DNA of 64,000 nucleotides from Glossina fuscipes (taxonomy: Eukaryota > Arthropoda > Insecta > Diptera > Glossinidae): contig NW_023998415.1 of NCBI RefSeq assembly GCF_014805625.2, positions 32,765,809 to 32,829,808 on the forward strand, written 5' to 3'. Shown here piece after piece: positions 15,187-29,599 of this stretch; the first letter of the stretch is position 1; each line of letters begins with the position of its first letter. The notes under the pieces were generated by a model, which worked only from the letters and a program-made list of their open reading frames with translations, ran no database searches and was not told the DNA's origin. The translations under genes and the position numbers were made by a program.

Positions 15187-18100
15187 CAACTGAGATCATA
15201 TAACGATAAAATTTCTTGTTATTTATTCAATCCAAAAATACATACAAAATACATTTACATACACATGCGTACATCATACACATTTATATATTATAAAGTA
15301 TTAATTAGATGGAAATTAGTCGAGAAGCGTCGTCAAGTTAAGAAATTAGTTAAATATTAACGACATCAGTGGATAACATGATTAAAAAGTCAGTGAATTA
15401 TTTAACATCGACATCGACATCGGCATCAACATCAACATCAGCATCATCATCATTTGCGTCTTATTTAACTGTCGGTTAATGTTCACGCTCAGTCTCAGTA
15501 TGTCTATAGTCATACTGTACCGTTATAAATCTCATTATGTGCGTGCCTTTTGCGCAAATTCATGAAAATCGTACATTGAACTCTTGAAACTTAAATATGT
15601 TTAATTATTTTGTCTCAATTTCATTATGGGCAGCGATGCGTAGAATTAACATCAAATTTGATTACATATAAAATTTTATTATTATTATTTTAAAAATTTT
15701 CTTCCTTTTTTTTTTCTATTATAATATATATAAAACGTATGCAGGCGTAAATGTGCGTTAAGGGTACTCTTGAAATATTTTTGTTAGCTTATTTACTATT
15801 AGCGAACAGAGAACAAAGCTGTCATGTGTGTGCATTGCTTTCTATACTTTAAATAACATTTTTTTTTTTTTGCATTATTATAATTTCACTTTAGCTACAA
15901 AAAGCATCAATAATTAAAGTTAATAATTAAACTTCGAATCTCGGGAATACTTATGTTTTGAAGCGTCAAACGCTCTACATCAGAAAATTGAAAATAATAT
16001 AAGGGTTGAAACAGTATCCGCGCATCCCATTTTGTCTCAATTAATGGGTGTGTGGATACATCTGAAAACTTTTGGGCTTTTGTTAAGTCTACAACCACAC
16101 CCATAGTTACTCGGTGTTATTTTTCATCTCATCCGAAACAAACAATCATTTTGTCTTAATATTACTTATCGACTATGTGTAGGGTATTGGTTTATTTTAT
16201 TGATAAAAGTTGTGGCAATAAATTTTTATGCGGAAATTTATGCCACCGACGGAGGTGAAGGAGTATATACTACATTTTCCAGTTGAAATGTTCATCAGAA
16301 ACGCAATCAACTAAACGTAATCATAATTGACGCGTAAAATTTGATCTTGACTTACAAAAGATCGTTGGACCTTGGCTCATCAGTTCCTAAATTAATTCAT
16401 TCCATACTTCAAGATTAAAATTATTTTTTACATACGCAAGGACATTTCGTCTGGTCTAGTCTTACGTTGGCAGCAATCCAAGCCATCTACGTCCCCTATG
16501 CATTTTTCTACATAATTCCCGCGAAGATCGAAGGATCGTCTGCCTTTCCTTATTTCCGTGACCGTGATTTATTAAGCTTAAATTCCCAGATATATTCAAA
16601 TAAAATAAATGTTCAGATGTTCAAATGCGACAGATTTTGTTTCAATTTGCATAAAGCCTTCCACGAAAGTTATCTTAAAATTAGCTAAGCTTAGGAAGGC
16701 TATTAAAAAAATGCATAACATAGGCGTGCTCCGGCGAATTTCATTAACTAATATAATCCATAGAGAATAGATATTAAATAGACATATGTATATATGTTAT
16801 AAAGTCGTCGTTCAGCGCTCATTTTTGAGACGATCTTACCGTTTCTTTAGAAAACAAATATGCGACGAAACAAAAATAGGATTTTTTTTATTCGTGGAAA
16901 CGGATACACCGGTGTTGTCCACAACAAGAATTTATATAGACCTGCTTCCCCACCGAATCGCGACTCAATAGAGTTATTATGTCAGGTGCGAGAAAACACC
17001 CTATAGAAATTAAACAACAGACTAGATTAAATTTCTTTTAGTTAATCGAATCTTTATTATTCGTCCTCGCCCGCGTAGACCTCTTTTGACTGTAGCTTTA
17101 AGTAAGAGAAGTGTGGATAATCTTCGGTAATATGCACGCAATTTCATCAACCTCACTAATATCTGAATTCGCTGCCATTATCATATAGAGCTTACATCTC
17201 CGATTAAGTCAGACACATGTCTTAATCAAAACGAGCTTCACGTACGAGACGTCAAGTTATTTGCTCTGCCAATGCTATGCGTTTACGTAAAAGTAATGAA
17301 ACATTTTTTCAAATCTTAACTGTCTTCAACTTACCCATCTCAAAGACATCGGCCATATCCATGAAAGAGAATAGAGGAGCGATTCAATTTTCCTTCGCAG
17401 TAATAGTTTTCCTAACCACATTCCTCAAATGAAATAATCGACATACAAACGACCGGGTATCTTTGTAATCTAAATGAGCGCCGCCTTTGAGCAGTCTGCC
17501 ATCACCCACTAATTTTATTTCATAGAAAACATTTGAAACGACATGTAAATCCAGATGAGACAGACATAGGTACTCAACTGGATAATATTTTTACTAGATT
17601 GTAATTGTTATTGCATTCATAGAATTAATTTTTTGAAAATCTTGAAATGAAAGCTTGACTGTTCCCGATTACTCTTTTTCGTATAATTGATAGTAAAGTA
17701 CTAACCCCTCTATTTTTTGTGTTCTTCCAGGCTGTAGTTAACTTGATGAGAAAATTGAAAGATATTATCAAAGAATCTTATACGTTGCGAGATTTTGTGC
17801 CACTGAACTTGTTCAAACTGGACAATCGTCATTTAAAAGGAGCAATTGTTATGTTAACGGATCGTATTTACGATTTCATTATTGATTTTTATAATGCAGC
17901 AAATATTAACGAGAACCGCGCGTAAGTATTTAAAATACGAAAAGAAAGTAATTTTGTGAAAGCATTTTAACATGCCGACGAAACGTACCTAATATGCAAG
18001 ATAATAGCTCCTCTTTCCCATAGTACTAAAAAGCAAAATCATCATGGAATAGTAAATCGTAAACAATTTTTTCTTATCTGTTCTATATGACAATTATTCC

Positions 18101-20393
18101 GATATCCGAACGGCTTCATTTCGTTTGTAGCATTCCCGAAGGCGCACTACCCCTAAGAAAGAATATTCTTTTATTTTTATTCTATTGGTCATTTGTTGTT
18201 AGAATTCGCATATCGGCGAAATATAAAATCAAAAGCCCAGAACAGGTATCAAATTTTATCAAAATATCTCAAAAATTGCGCTCGATAGGTAGAATACATG
18301 AAAACAAGACAGACAGACGAGCTTAAAACTATTCACAAAATGACTCTAAATCAATCAGTAGATCCCTCTCAAGTCCTTCTCGGTGTAGCGTACATCCGCA
18401 CAAACTTAATATGCCTTTGCAACACATGTAGTGTAGGGTATAACTGCCTCAACCTTATGTACGCTGATGTGAATGAGTGATGATTATTCAATATACACCG
18501 TTAAGCGATTCTAATGAAATTTTTTATATTCCAGTTCGAGAAATTGTACATTTACATATATTAGATTTCTTTCGTCGTTTCGCACATGTAAAGATGCAGC
18601 GTGGGATTCTAAGTCATTTTGACTTTTTTTTTTTTTTTTTTTTATATTCATTTTTTCGTCTGGCTACCATACCTTGTGCGAACTCTTGAGTGGAACTTTG
18701 CTGATGGCTTAGGCATGTTTGAAAATGAGCGCGAACGATTATACGAACATCCACATATGAGGATGATATACGTACAAACACCTCCAGCAGTTTGCCACTT
18801 AAAATCCATAACAATATGAAAATCATTGGCATATGCTTATCATTCAAAGTCAACAAGTGATTTGTCCGCAAACAAAATTGACGCAAGGAAACAACTGTAA
18901 AATAAATATTAAATTCGAAAAGTAAAAAAAATCTCTGATCAATTAACTAACATGCTTGTTACTCATAATTTGCAATTTTTATAAAGTGTGATGCTCTGAA
19001 ATAGGTGATAGGTGATAGGCGTCAAAGAAAGAATTCTTTTTTTCTTTTTCTTTTTAATAAACCGTTAGCCATTTTCATTAATTGAAGTTTTCTTTTTGCA
19101 TTTGCATTCCATTCATACGTTGGAAACGAAGGATATGTGACATTTTGGAGTCTATGTCTATGAAAGCCGGTGAGCGTCCAGAAGAGACAGCCGAGGTTGT
19201 AGCATTACAGAATTACTTGCTTGAATGTCGAGATGAACGTATATTTGCCATAAAGAATGATATAAAGACTGTGGCTAAGCGTGTTCTCTTCCTGCTAACG
19301 CACACCATACATACAGGTAACCGTTATTATTAATTGCATATAAGAGCAACGTTCAAGCAAATATAAGAAATACACTGAACGCAAGAAAACAACGAAAATA
19401 AGAACAACAAGTCTAAATAGAAACTGCACTAAACTGCATTAAAAAGTTTTTGAAGAACTTATTAGAACAAACAATAGGATAAGAAATATAATAAAAAATA
19501 TTAATTATTTTTAAAAGAAAACTTCGATTATCCTTAGAGCACAAATCGTATCAAATCCGATTTCCTTTTTTTTATAAATATATATATATATATATTTTTT
19601 TGAAAACTAAAATTCTTTCAGATTCAACCTGAAATAAATCCCTTTGTGCATATTATTCTCCTTTCACGTTAAGCGTGAAATATGAAAATTTTTCACTTCT
19701 CTATAGAATTGTTTTACTTTAGAAAGTTGCTGCGTCAAAAGCATGCACTACAATCAAAAATATATTTCAATTTCCCTTGTATTCTCCCAGCCTATCTTCA
19801 CAATAGTATACAAAAACATAGAGAAAGAAACGCGTGAATGAAAAAAATCAGTATCAACTCAATCTGTCACGTAGATCAAAGATATGTAATATATAATTTA
19901 TTGTATGTACATATATATTGTTTATTTAAAACAAAGCTAATCTTTTTCATAAGCCCTTAGTCAAGGATATGAGAAGATTCATTCTTATATATAACACCTT
20001 GCTTAGATCTATAATGTTTTGAACTTTGTTTACCCTAGAGGCGGAAATTCATTTGAATTCTCGTACGTTCATCTTGCCGGGTGAATTGGAAGAAGTTTTA
20101 GATTTAAGTGCTATACGTTTAAATGTTATTCGTGACAACTTGGAAGCTGGATTACGGTAAGTTCATGCGTCCTGCGTAAAATTAGCTGAGAAAAAATTGC
20201 TTGAAATGTGGATATAGTTTAAAAAAAATTTTAAAGGAAGAAAGGTTTATAGCTTTAAAATGATCATAATCGGCTATTCTCCAATGCCCCATAAAAAGGG
20301 GAAACTTTAACTGAAGAAGATCCGGAAACTTTTATGTTGATATGCAAATACACTCAAAAAATATTTGAGTTAAGTGAAAAAGGAACTTTCTTC

Positions 20394-20425
<32 letters not shown>

Positions 20426-21845
20426 TCCATTCATATATATAGATTTCTGAAGATTCAGTCCATTTCGAATTGCTTTTGTCATTAAAGCGTTGGCTGTTGT
20501 CCACTTGATTGAATGCCGACTTCTGGAGTTCAGAGTTCAGTGATAGGTCCGTGCAAGTGTTTCTGACGCGGCTTATCCGTCATATTCCTTCAATAATTAC
20601 ACAAGCACACTGCACGATAATTAATGGCAATAATTTAAAAGGTTTGCGATGAGATGAAAGAGTCTTGGTCTCTTTTGCAATTCTTTAATTTTCATAGCTA
20701 CTTTGCCGGCTTTTATTTTACCTTCGTGGATTATCATAACCTATTAAAGACCTCTAGCAAAATCGTAAATTTTCGCTAAGACAAAAATACCAAAGATTGC
20801 GGGCGCTTTTGGCGAGCAGCTTTCTTCACTTCGGGAAACCTGTGTAGCTTCGTGTGCGAGTCGTATATAATTTTAAAATTATTTTTGTATGAGTTGTAAT
20901 CGACTTTTTTTCTTATCCACATTCTTTATTAGTTTTGCTTTATCTGCATTATATATTGCGTTCATTTTAGTTTATTTTATTTTATTTTGTTTTTTTTTTT
21001 TGAATTTCATCTCTTTCTTCATATTTTTTATGCCTACCTTAGTGAAAAGCGAACAACTTTCGAAAAATTAATTCTTTTTGAAAAACGCCGCATGGATGGT
21101 TTTCGCGTTAAGGAAACACGCGAAATGCTTACACTGGATGAACTTAAAGAACGTGTCGAAACTGTCGATGCATTATTTGACATGATTGAAGTATGTATCG
21201 CACTTGCTTGGCTACAACTAATTCATATTGACGATAACTGCCATTGTGTTTGCGTTTGTGTTACTTTTCTGGCAGAAATTGAGTCGTGAAGCCAAAGCTA
21301 TTAACGTTGAAGAACATTTACTGCAACTCGACGTTTCGCCATTTGCAGCTTTGGCCGAAATTTTGGAAAAAATGGAACCCATAGAGAAATTATGGAACAC
21401 AGCATATGAATTTGAAAAAGACCATCATATATGGTATGTACGATTGTTGCTATGATTTTCATTTCAAATTTTTGTTTTTTTTTTTGTTTTTCGTTTTTCG
21501 TTTTTCGTTTTTTTTTTTTGGCATACAATTGAAAATTCAAATAATTTGTGCAAACGAATGTCAGCAACTTTCATCAATTTTTATGACGCAATCAAGAAAT
21601 ACGTAACGTTTTCTCTGATGAAAACGATGAGAGAGCGGCCGTTTTAAAATTAAAAAGAACTTTGAATGCCAAACTGTAATTAACACTGATGACTAGACTT
21701 TTGTTTGCTATTTAGTTTTTGGCGCTTTCTTCTATTTAAGGGGGAAATTTTCTTGTCATATTTTAGCAGTAGCATGTAAGGCTACTTGCTGGTATCCACT
21801 ATTAGGTATTAAATATAAAATTTTTCGTTGTCTATTTTTATGTTT

Positions 21846-21876
<31 letters not shown>

Positions 21877-24800
21877 GAATCACGTTCATTTAATTTACCT
21901 CATATTATTCATATTAAACATAAAAATCACATTTTTCCCCACATAACAGTGAGAATTTTTGAAAGAAAAGTAAGATAGATTGCTTAACTATAAGTCTTAT
22001 GCTTACTCTCTATTAAGATAATTTTTGAAATAGTTCACTGGCTAAAATGCAGCATCACAAATTTCAAATTATATATGAAATTTCGTTAAATTTTCTTTCG
22101 ACTTTCATCCCATACTTAATGCTATCGCGGAGCAGGTCACATCCGTAATTTCCTTAATCATTAAAAACTCAACAATCGTTAACAGCATTTAAAAAGAAAT
22201 AAATAAAATAATCTAGAACAATCTTCAACAACCCCATTTTAAGGAAGAATGATAGCAAAAAGCAAAACGACGCTTGAACAGCATGATTTTCTTCTTAAAT
22301 ACTTGGAAAATCGTTGATAGCTGCTGCTCCGGTTATTGCTATCATCACTATATATATATATATAGAATATATCATATAATCATTACGTATACACACCGCC
22401 AGTTATGTTAAGTCAATACGTTTGGCTTGTTTAAATCTTTGCTAAAATGTTTTATGAGAATGCGGTAGGGATGGACGGTAAATTTCAGCACATTATTTAG
22501 TAAAATTTATTTTTTCTTTACCCTCGTAAAGTAATGTCTTTCTATCTATATCAAATTGATTAAGATGAGTTGCTGCTGATATTTCTAATGCTGTTACTAT
22601 TGCGTCTTGAATGATGTTCAATTCTATTCTATGTCGCTTTTTCTCATACGTTTTTGCAGGATGTACCAGCCGTACTCATGCTTAAATGCGGATGTCATAA
22701 GCGAAGAAGTTGAAAATATGTACAGGGTAAGTAAGTAGGAAATGGCCAAGTGACACTGGGGTAGTTCTTCTTCAATTGATCAGATTATATTGCACACAAC
22801 TGACAATTTGGACAGTAACAACTAACTGCATCTAAAACAAAAAATGATAAAAAGCAAGACGAAAATACTGAACGGCAATGCTCGACTTTCCTTATATCTA
22901 CTGTTAATAATTTTCAATTCAGCAAACTATTTGGCAACATACTACTTGCTCGCTATAGATTTTCCGATTATCATGCGCAATTTTAAGTCTCTAATAAATT
23001 TGAAGCAAGCAATATTTAGTTGCACTTAGTTCAAGAAAATTCAGATTTTATTCAAATGGAAAAAAAAAAAAAAATTTCGATGTTAACAATGCAGACCGAA
23101 ATGAAGGACATTTGACATGGGTGGTTGTTATTCGCGATTGAGGTGAATTCGAATTTTAGTATTACACGCAGACCAAGATGATGAAATTAATATATCTGCG
23201 GATGTGTAAGAAAAATTTCATTTAACTGAGTTGCTGTGAGGTGCATGAAAACACATTTCAAAGTAGCAGAAGAAAACACGGACATGCATAAACTATTTAA
23301 GTGCTCTGCGGAACTTGTGTAAGGCAACAGGAAAGGAGCAGCAGCCTGTTAGGGTGATGTTGCAATATAACGCATCAGTGCATTTTTACACGTTTTCCGA
23401 TTTCATTTCTATCGTTCGAATGCTCACAATGATTTTTCATATTTGTTTTTTCTCTTCTTTCTTTCTTTTTTCTTTTTTCATTTTTTTTTTTTTTTTTTTT
23501 ACGTTATTGAATTTTTGCTTTTTCTCCATTTTACGTCGCATGGTCAGATAATGTACAAACTATCACGTCAATTGGCTACTAATCCTATGGCCAAACGTGC
23601 ATGCGAGCAAATGAGAGCGAAAATTGAGAAATTCCGGGTTTTCATTCCAGTCTTAGATTCGGTATGTCGTCACGGCCTAGAGGATAGGCATTGGCAGAAA
23701 ATTTCCGATCATCTGGGCAAAGAATGCAATCCTAAATTATATCCGTCGCTACGGGACATATTGGAAGCTGGTATAATGAACATTTTACCGCAATTGGAAG
23801 AGATTTCGGTAGCCGCTGGCAAAGAATACGACTTGAAGACCGTACTCGATAATATGAAGAATGATTGGAAAGATGTGCAGTTCGATGTTCTCCAGTATCG
23901 CGATTCTGATACACACATTTTAGCCTCAATAGATGATATACAAACTCAACTGGATGATCATATAATGCGTACGCAGGCAATGAAGAGATCGCCATTTATA
24001 GTGGCCCTTGGCTCTAAAGCCGACGACTGGGAGAATCGCTTAACCCAAGTACAAAACATAATTGATACGTGGACTCAAGTTCAAGTGACATGGATGTATT
24101 TAGAGCCTATCTTCAGTTCCGAGGACATTATGAGACAAATGCCGTTAGAAGGTCGCAACTTTAAAGCCGTCGATAAGGTATGGCGCAGGATTATGCGTCA
24201 TACTAATCACGATTTACATGTTATGGTAGCCACCGAATATCCCAATATGCTCGATATATTTCTTAAAGCGGTAGACGATCTGGAAACTGTACAGAAGGGC
24301 TTAAACACATATCTCGAACAAAAGCGTTTATTCTTTGCCCGTTTCTTCTTCTTATCGAATGATGAATTATTAGAAATTTTATCAGAGACTAAAGATCCCC
24401 TACGAGTGCAACCTCATTTGAAGAAATGCTTCGAAGGAGTAAGTTGACAGTTATTTATCCAAAGCAAAAAGTCAATAATAATAGAGTTTTCTATATTTTT
24501 AGATTTGCATGTTGACATTTGATGATAATATGGAAATAGTTGAAATGATTTCGGATGAAGATGAACATGTCGCTTTAGTACGCAAAGTCAATCCCCAATC
24601 AGCCAATGTGAGTGATAAGAGTTCGATGTCGTGAACGCTACATATACGATATCTTATTACAGGGTTTAGTGGAAATTTGGCTAAAAGATGTTGAAAGCAC
24701 TATGCTGCAAAGTGTCAAGGAACAGATGAGGTTCGCATGGGAAGACTATTTCCAAGTGGAGCGTATAAATTGGGTAGTGTCTTGGCCGGGACAAGTTGTA

Positions 24801-26037
24801 CAAGGCATATCTTGTATGGCCTGGACATATGAGGTTACGAAAAGCATTTCTTCTTCACATAACGCGATTAAGCCGTTAGTTCGCAATTTTTAATTTTAGG
24901 TAGAAGAAGCAATTGAGGCGGAGGAATTGCCTATTTATCTTGAGAAGAGTAATGCACAAATTAGTGATCTTGTGAAATTAGTACGCACGGATTTGGCGAC
25001 CGGCACTCGAATCACAATAGAAGCTCTTATTGTGTTAGATGTACATGGTAAGCAGTTCACTGGATTTTTAATCATTACAAAACAGCATCACATTCTACTA
25101 CGTAAAATTGCCTTCTTCCCTCTCTCCAGTTACATATTATATCTAATTTATATATCTTAAATTAATTAACGTGGCTTAGGAATTTATTGACAAAATTCGA
25201 AGATACGTTTTGCGGGAAACGATTTATAATGTGACGGTCACTTATCTATAGCAACGAGAGATTCATCATTTCGGTAACTTTATGTCACTGATCGAATCGA
25301 TTAATCGATTATTTTTTTGAAGAATACAACCACTTTGAAGGCTTGCATTTTTTTTTTAGGCTTTGCGCCGTTCGTTTGCTCTTGAGGATTTCTTTTGCAA
25401 ACAGTCACAACTGTCGCATTTTGTTCTGACGTTTTTCTCATCTCCTCTCCCTCTTCAATAACATATCTGTAAGCAAAGAATTGTTTTTTTATCATCCATC
25501 AGCTGCATACCACAGCCCATACATAATTATGTTGCTGGCGACTTAACTGTTGAAAAATCTCTATTTGCTCTCATTTCCTTTCCCACATTTCGTCCTCTGC
25601 ATTTGCATTTCAACAGAAATAGACGGTTTTGATGGACATTCATATTTGATCAAGCATCTGGTTTTCGTAACGTTATACGGTAAAATGTTTTCTTCATTTC
25701 ATTCAAATAAAGCTCGTGATGTCGTCAAATATTTATTGGATATGGATGTAAGCAGCTTGTTAGACTTTGATTGGATATCACAGTTGCGTTATTATTGGAA
25801 AAGTATAGATAGTAAGTAAATGAAGTAAATTAGTCAGTAGTATGATAGTCAGTCATAGTTCAAATTCGATTTTTAATTATTAGAAAAAGAGGACTGGGTG
25901 TTTGTCAGTATGGTTGTAACCGATGTCAAATATGGCATGGAATATCTGGGTAATACAACACGCTTGGTAGTAACACCGCTAACCGATCGATGCTACAGGT
26001 CTAGAAATGTTTATTATTTTTTAGTCATATATCAATA

Positions 26038-26093
<56 letters not shown>

Positions 26094-29000
26094 TGCATAT
26101 ATACACACATTAAATAATTTTTATTGCAACGTAGAACTCTAATGGGTGCTTTAAAGCTATGTTTAGGTGGTGCACCCGAAGGCCCTGCGGGTACCGGAAA
26201 AACGGAAACCTGCAAAGATTTGGCCAAATCCGTAGCAAAGAAATGCGTGGTTTTTAATTGCTCCGATGGCTTAGATTACAAGGCGTTGGGCAAATTTTTT
26301 AAGGTGCATTAAATTTTCCTTTTCTTTTTTTTTTTTTTTCTTGATTTTGTTTTTCATTAATTTAAAATATCGCAATATTTTTACTTATTTATGTTTTTTT
26401 CTTCATTTTTTTTTTTCTTTTTTTAAATTAATGACTTTAAGAAAACTATTCATTCATTTCTGCCCTCTCGTGTTAATAGAACCCTTTAACCGGTAATCAT
26501 TTGTACACCGCAAAAGTACACTTTTGTTCATTTTAACTAAAGAAACATTTCAATTGTACTTGAATCTGCTATAAATGCTGCCTGCCCAAGGTATACAAAC
26601 AGAATGTGAAGACTTTTAAGTATCATTGAATACTTGCTTTGTGCGAGAGATTTAAAGCTTTAGAGTACATATGTATGTAATAAGAAGAAAGAGCGAGGAA
26701 ATAAATTTCAAGAAATATTTCATCCATAGATTTCATAGAATTTATAAACAAACAAGACTGTTATAGTCAGTCAAAGGCAACGTTATCATAGTCTGCTATA
26801 TGTAAGCGTATATCGGCTCCTCAATTTTGATTCCCCTGTTAATTAAGGCTTAAAAATGCTTTCATAATTTGTATAGCGAAATTTCCACGGTTAGGTGTTG
26901 CATTGAATTATATGCTTACATAATGGGCGGTTACGCGTAAAGCCAAACTATACAATTATAATTTCCCTGACAGTAAGTCGCACCTGTTCATTACTCGATT
27001 TACGCAAAAAAAAATTTCATTCAAGTAATTCAAAGAATCATCTTGACTCAAAGCTTGGTCTCTATTCGAATAATATGGGAAGGGGATAGGGTATTTGTCA
27101 GTATATATGCATAAATGTCGCGGAGATGTTACAATTGATAGCACAAAACTAACATATTCTGGCTGAATGAAAGAAATGCAAGGTACAAATAAACATACAA
27201 CAACAACAACAAAAAAAGAAATATGTTTGAGTGCATCGAGAAGAAAGACTTGGAAAATTTCGGAATTAAATTGTAAAAGGCTTCATATAAATCGTCTGAC
27301 GACTAAGTATTAAATTATGCTGCATAGAAATTTCAAATTATTTTTAATTCGACACTACGAGTTACGTACGTCAAAATTTGATGCGTTTGTTATTCGCTAC
27401 ATTTTCCCTTTACTGAGTATTCGATAAGAAAATATTTTGTTTTATTTTACAAACCCAAAGTCTTCTTCTTCAAAGTTTCCTCTTCTCGTTGAGTGTAGTA
27501 AATAAAAATAATATTCTCGCTCAGAATCAAAGTTTGGCAGAGCTGCTATACAATGTTGTACAGATTCCGCTGGAATCTGGAATCTTTTCAAAATTCGATC
27601 TTCACAAACAAATTTCCGGATTCTTTACGATGATCTTGTCAATGATAGTTGATACTTTAATATTTTGAATTTCTCAATATAATGACCTGTAAGTCTATAG
27701 GCTGATGAGGTGGGTCATACACTTATAGCCGCATTCTGCGCAACACCACAGCGACATTGCAAGTCACGAGGCATAAAAGCGCTTTTTCGCGACCTAACAA
27801 ACCTGTTTTAGATTAAAATTGGTATCGGGGCGTTTTCTTACTTCTACTATTTCGGAATACCAAAATTCATACAAAATCGAAATAACTACAACAACAAGAA
27901 TACACGTTGTTTCCCACTACGATTAGTGACATTAGTCGCATCAAAATATACATTTTCCTTTAGAGTCTTGTCTTATTCACTTACCCGATATCTTAAATTC
28001 ACTGCATAACATGATTTCGCTCATTCGTTTAACGTTTCCAATGGTTTAGTTTAAATATCATCTGAAATCCTTGAAATTGATGTTTTCACAATTATCTAAA
28101 AATCACCTAAGCGACAACATTCCTTTCTCCCCTTCCTATACGACTATCATTTTTCCGATTTCACCGTAATGTCTGGGTTAGAAAGTTTTGTCGCATTTCA
28201 AAAACCAATGTTCAACATTCCCTCCCTGTGCAGTCAATATACCTTAAGAAGATGGCAGATTAGATTTCGGTCCAGTAGTGCTATATATGGCCGATATATG
28301 CTATATATATGGATAGGCTATATTTATGATCAAAATTTGTTGCTGCTTACAAAATGAAATATCTTCATTTATTCTCCCAATTCCCGGTTTCAATATCAAA
28401 GCCGTCAAGGTACTTTTCGTCGCACACAATACATTTGTGCCAAAGATTTTCCCGATCTTTTAAAAACGGCCAGGGAAGTCTTTTTACGGGATAGCCTTAA
28501 ATACTCGATTCACTGGAGCGATCTGTTGCGTTCGTTAAACAGCTGCAAGCCGCTTGAGACTCTAAACCGGGCGAGGGATGTTCTAGTTGCTAGAAATCAT
28601 TATTTAACCAAAAACAGTTTTCTTCCCAATCGAGATTTGCCGCTTTTTGGGATTGGAGCGCCTTACGAAATGGCTTATGTTGATCCAAGTGAAATGCTCG
28701 TAGCATCGGCAAAGTTGCTAATTGTCAATCGATAGTTTTCGAGTACCGAATCCTTTTGCTTACCTTGATGTGGCTTTTATCGGGTAATGCAGACAACTGT
28801 CTAGGGTGCTGCTCGACCTGAACTCATTCCTCACCTTTTTTGTAGTTTACGCACTACTTGTGAACATTGTTTTGCGATAAAACCTCACTACCAAACACAC
28901 AGTTTCCACGGCAGAATATTTATTCCGCACGTCAAATTTAGCGAATTTTTTATTTTAATAATCGAAAAACTCTGTTGCATGTTTATAAAAATATAAATAA

Positions 29001-29549
29001 CTACTGCGGAAATTGAACATATTACTGTGAAACACTACACAGACGTCAAGCGCAACTCGTAAAAAAAATAATTTTTTGATTTTGTATTACCGGCGAAGTT
29101 TGCATTCGCCGAATTTCGGGATTTAGTATACATCTACATTTAGACACATCTCTCTTGACTTTCTATCACGAATTTATTTATATTTTGGATGAATATGTGA
29201 AGGAGTTACAGCGCCTATATTATCCTGTCGTAATCTATGATTTTATATGTGAATGACTTTGAAAAAAAAATTCTATACGTGTAAAGAAGAAGAAGAGAAA
29301 AAAAGGAGATAAACACATTAAAGCTTTATGAATATCAAACGATACCTTGAAAATGTTTCTAAACTAAAGGAAAAAATAGAAAGACTTAACAGGCACACAA
29401 TCACTAAACAACACACATTCCAATGCACACAAAAAATGCAAAAAGCGAACGAGAATGCTATCCATATTACATTAATATCGTTAAAAAAAAATAAAGCAAA
29501 AAGTACAAGCAAAAACAAGTATTAACAACACAAGAGACAAGAAATATAA

Positions 29550-29599
<50 letters not shown>

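Noticed and set aside
18534..18689. Strong acceptor-like CAG at 18531-18533 followed by an open frame
   Set aside because: Inclusion would break the NRA-ICDILE join between exons 12 and 13, and the frame runs into a poly-T tract with no donor. Treated as a decoy site.
23443..23547. Upstream extension of exon 18 through a Phe-rich segment
   Set aside because: It is the pyrimidine tract of the acceptor; exon 17 joins exon 18 in frame at 23548 as the family requires.
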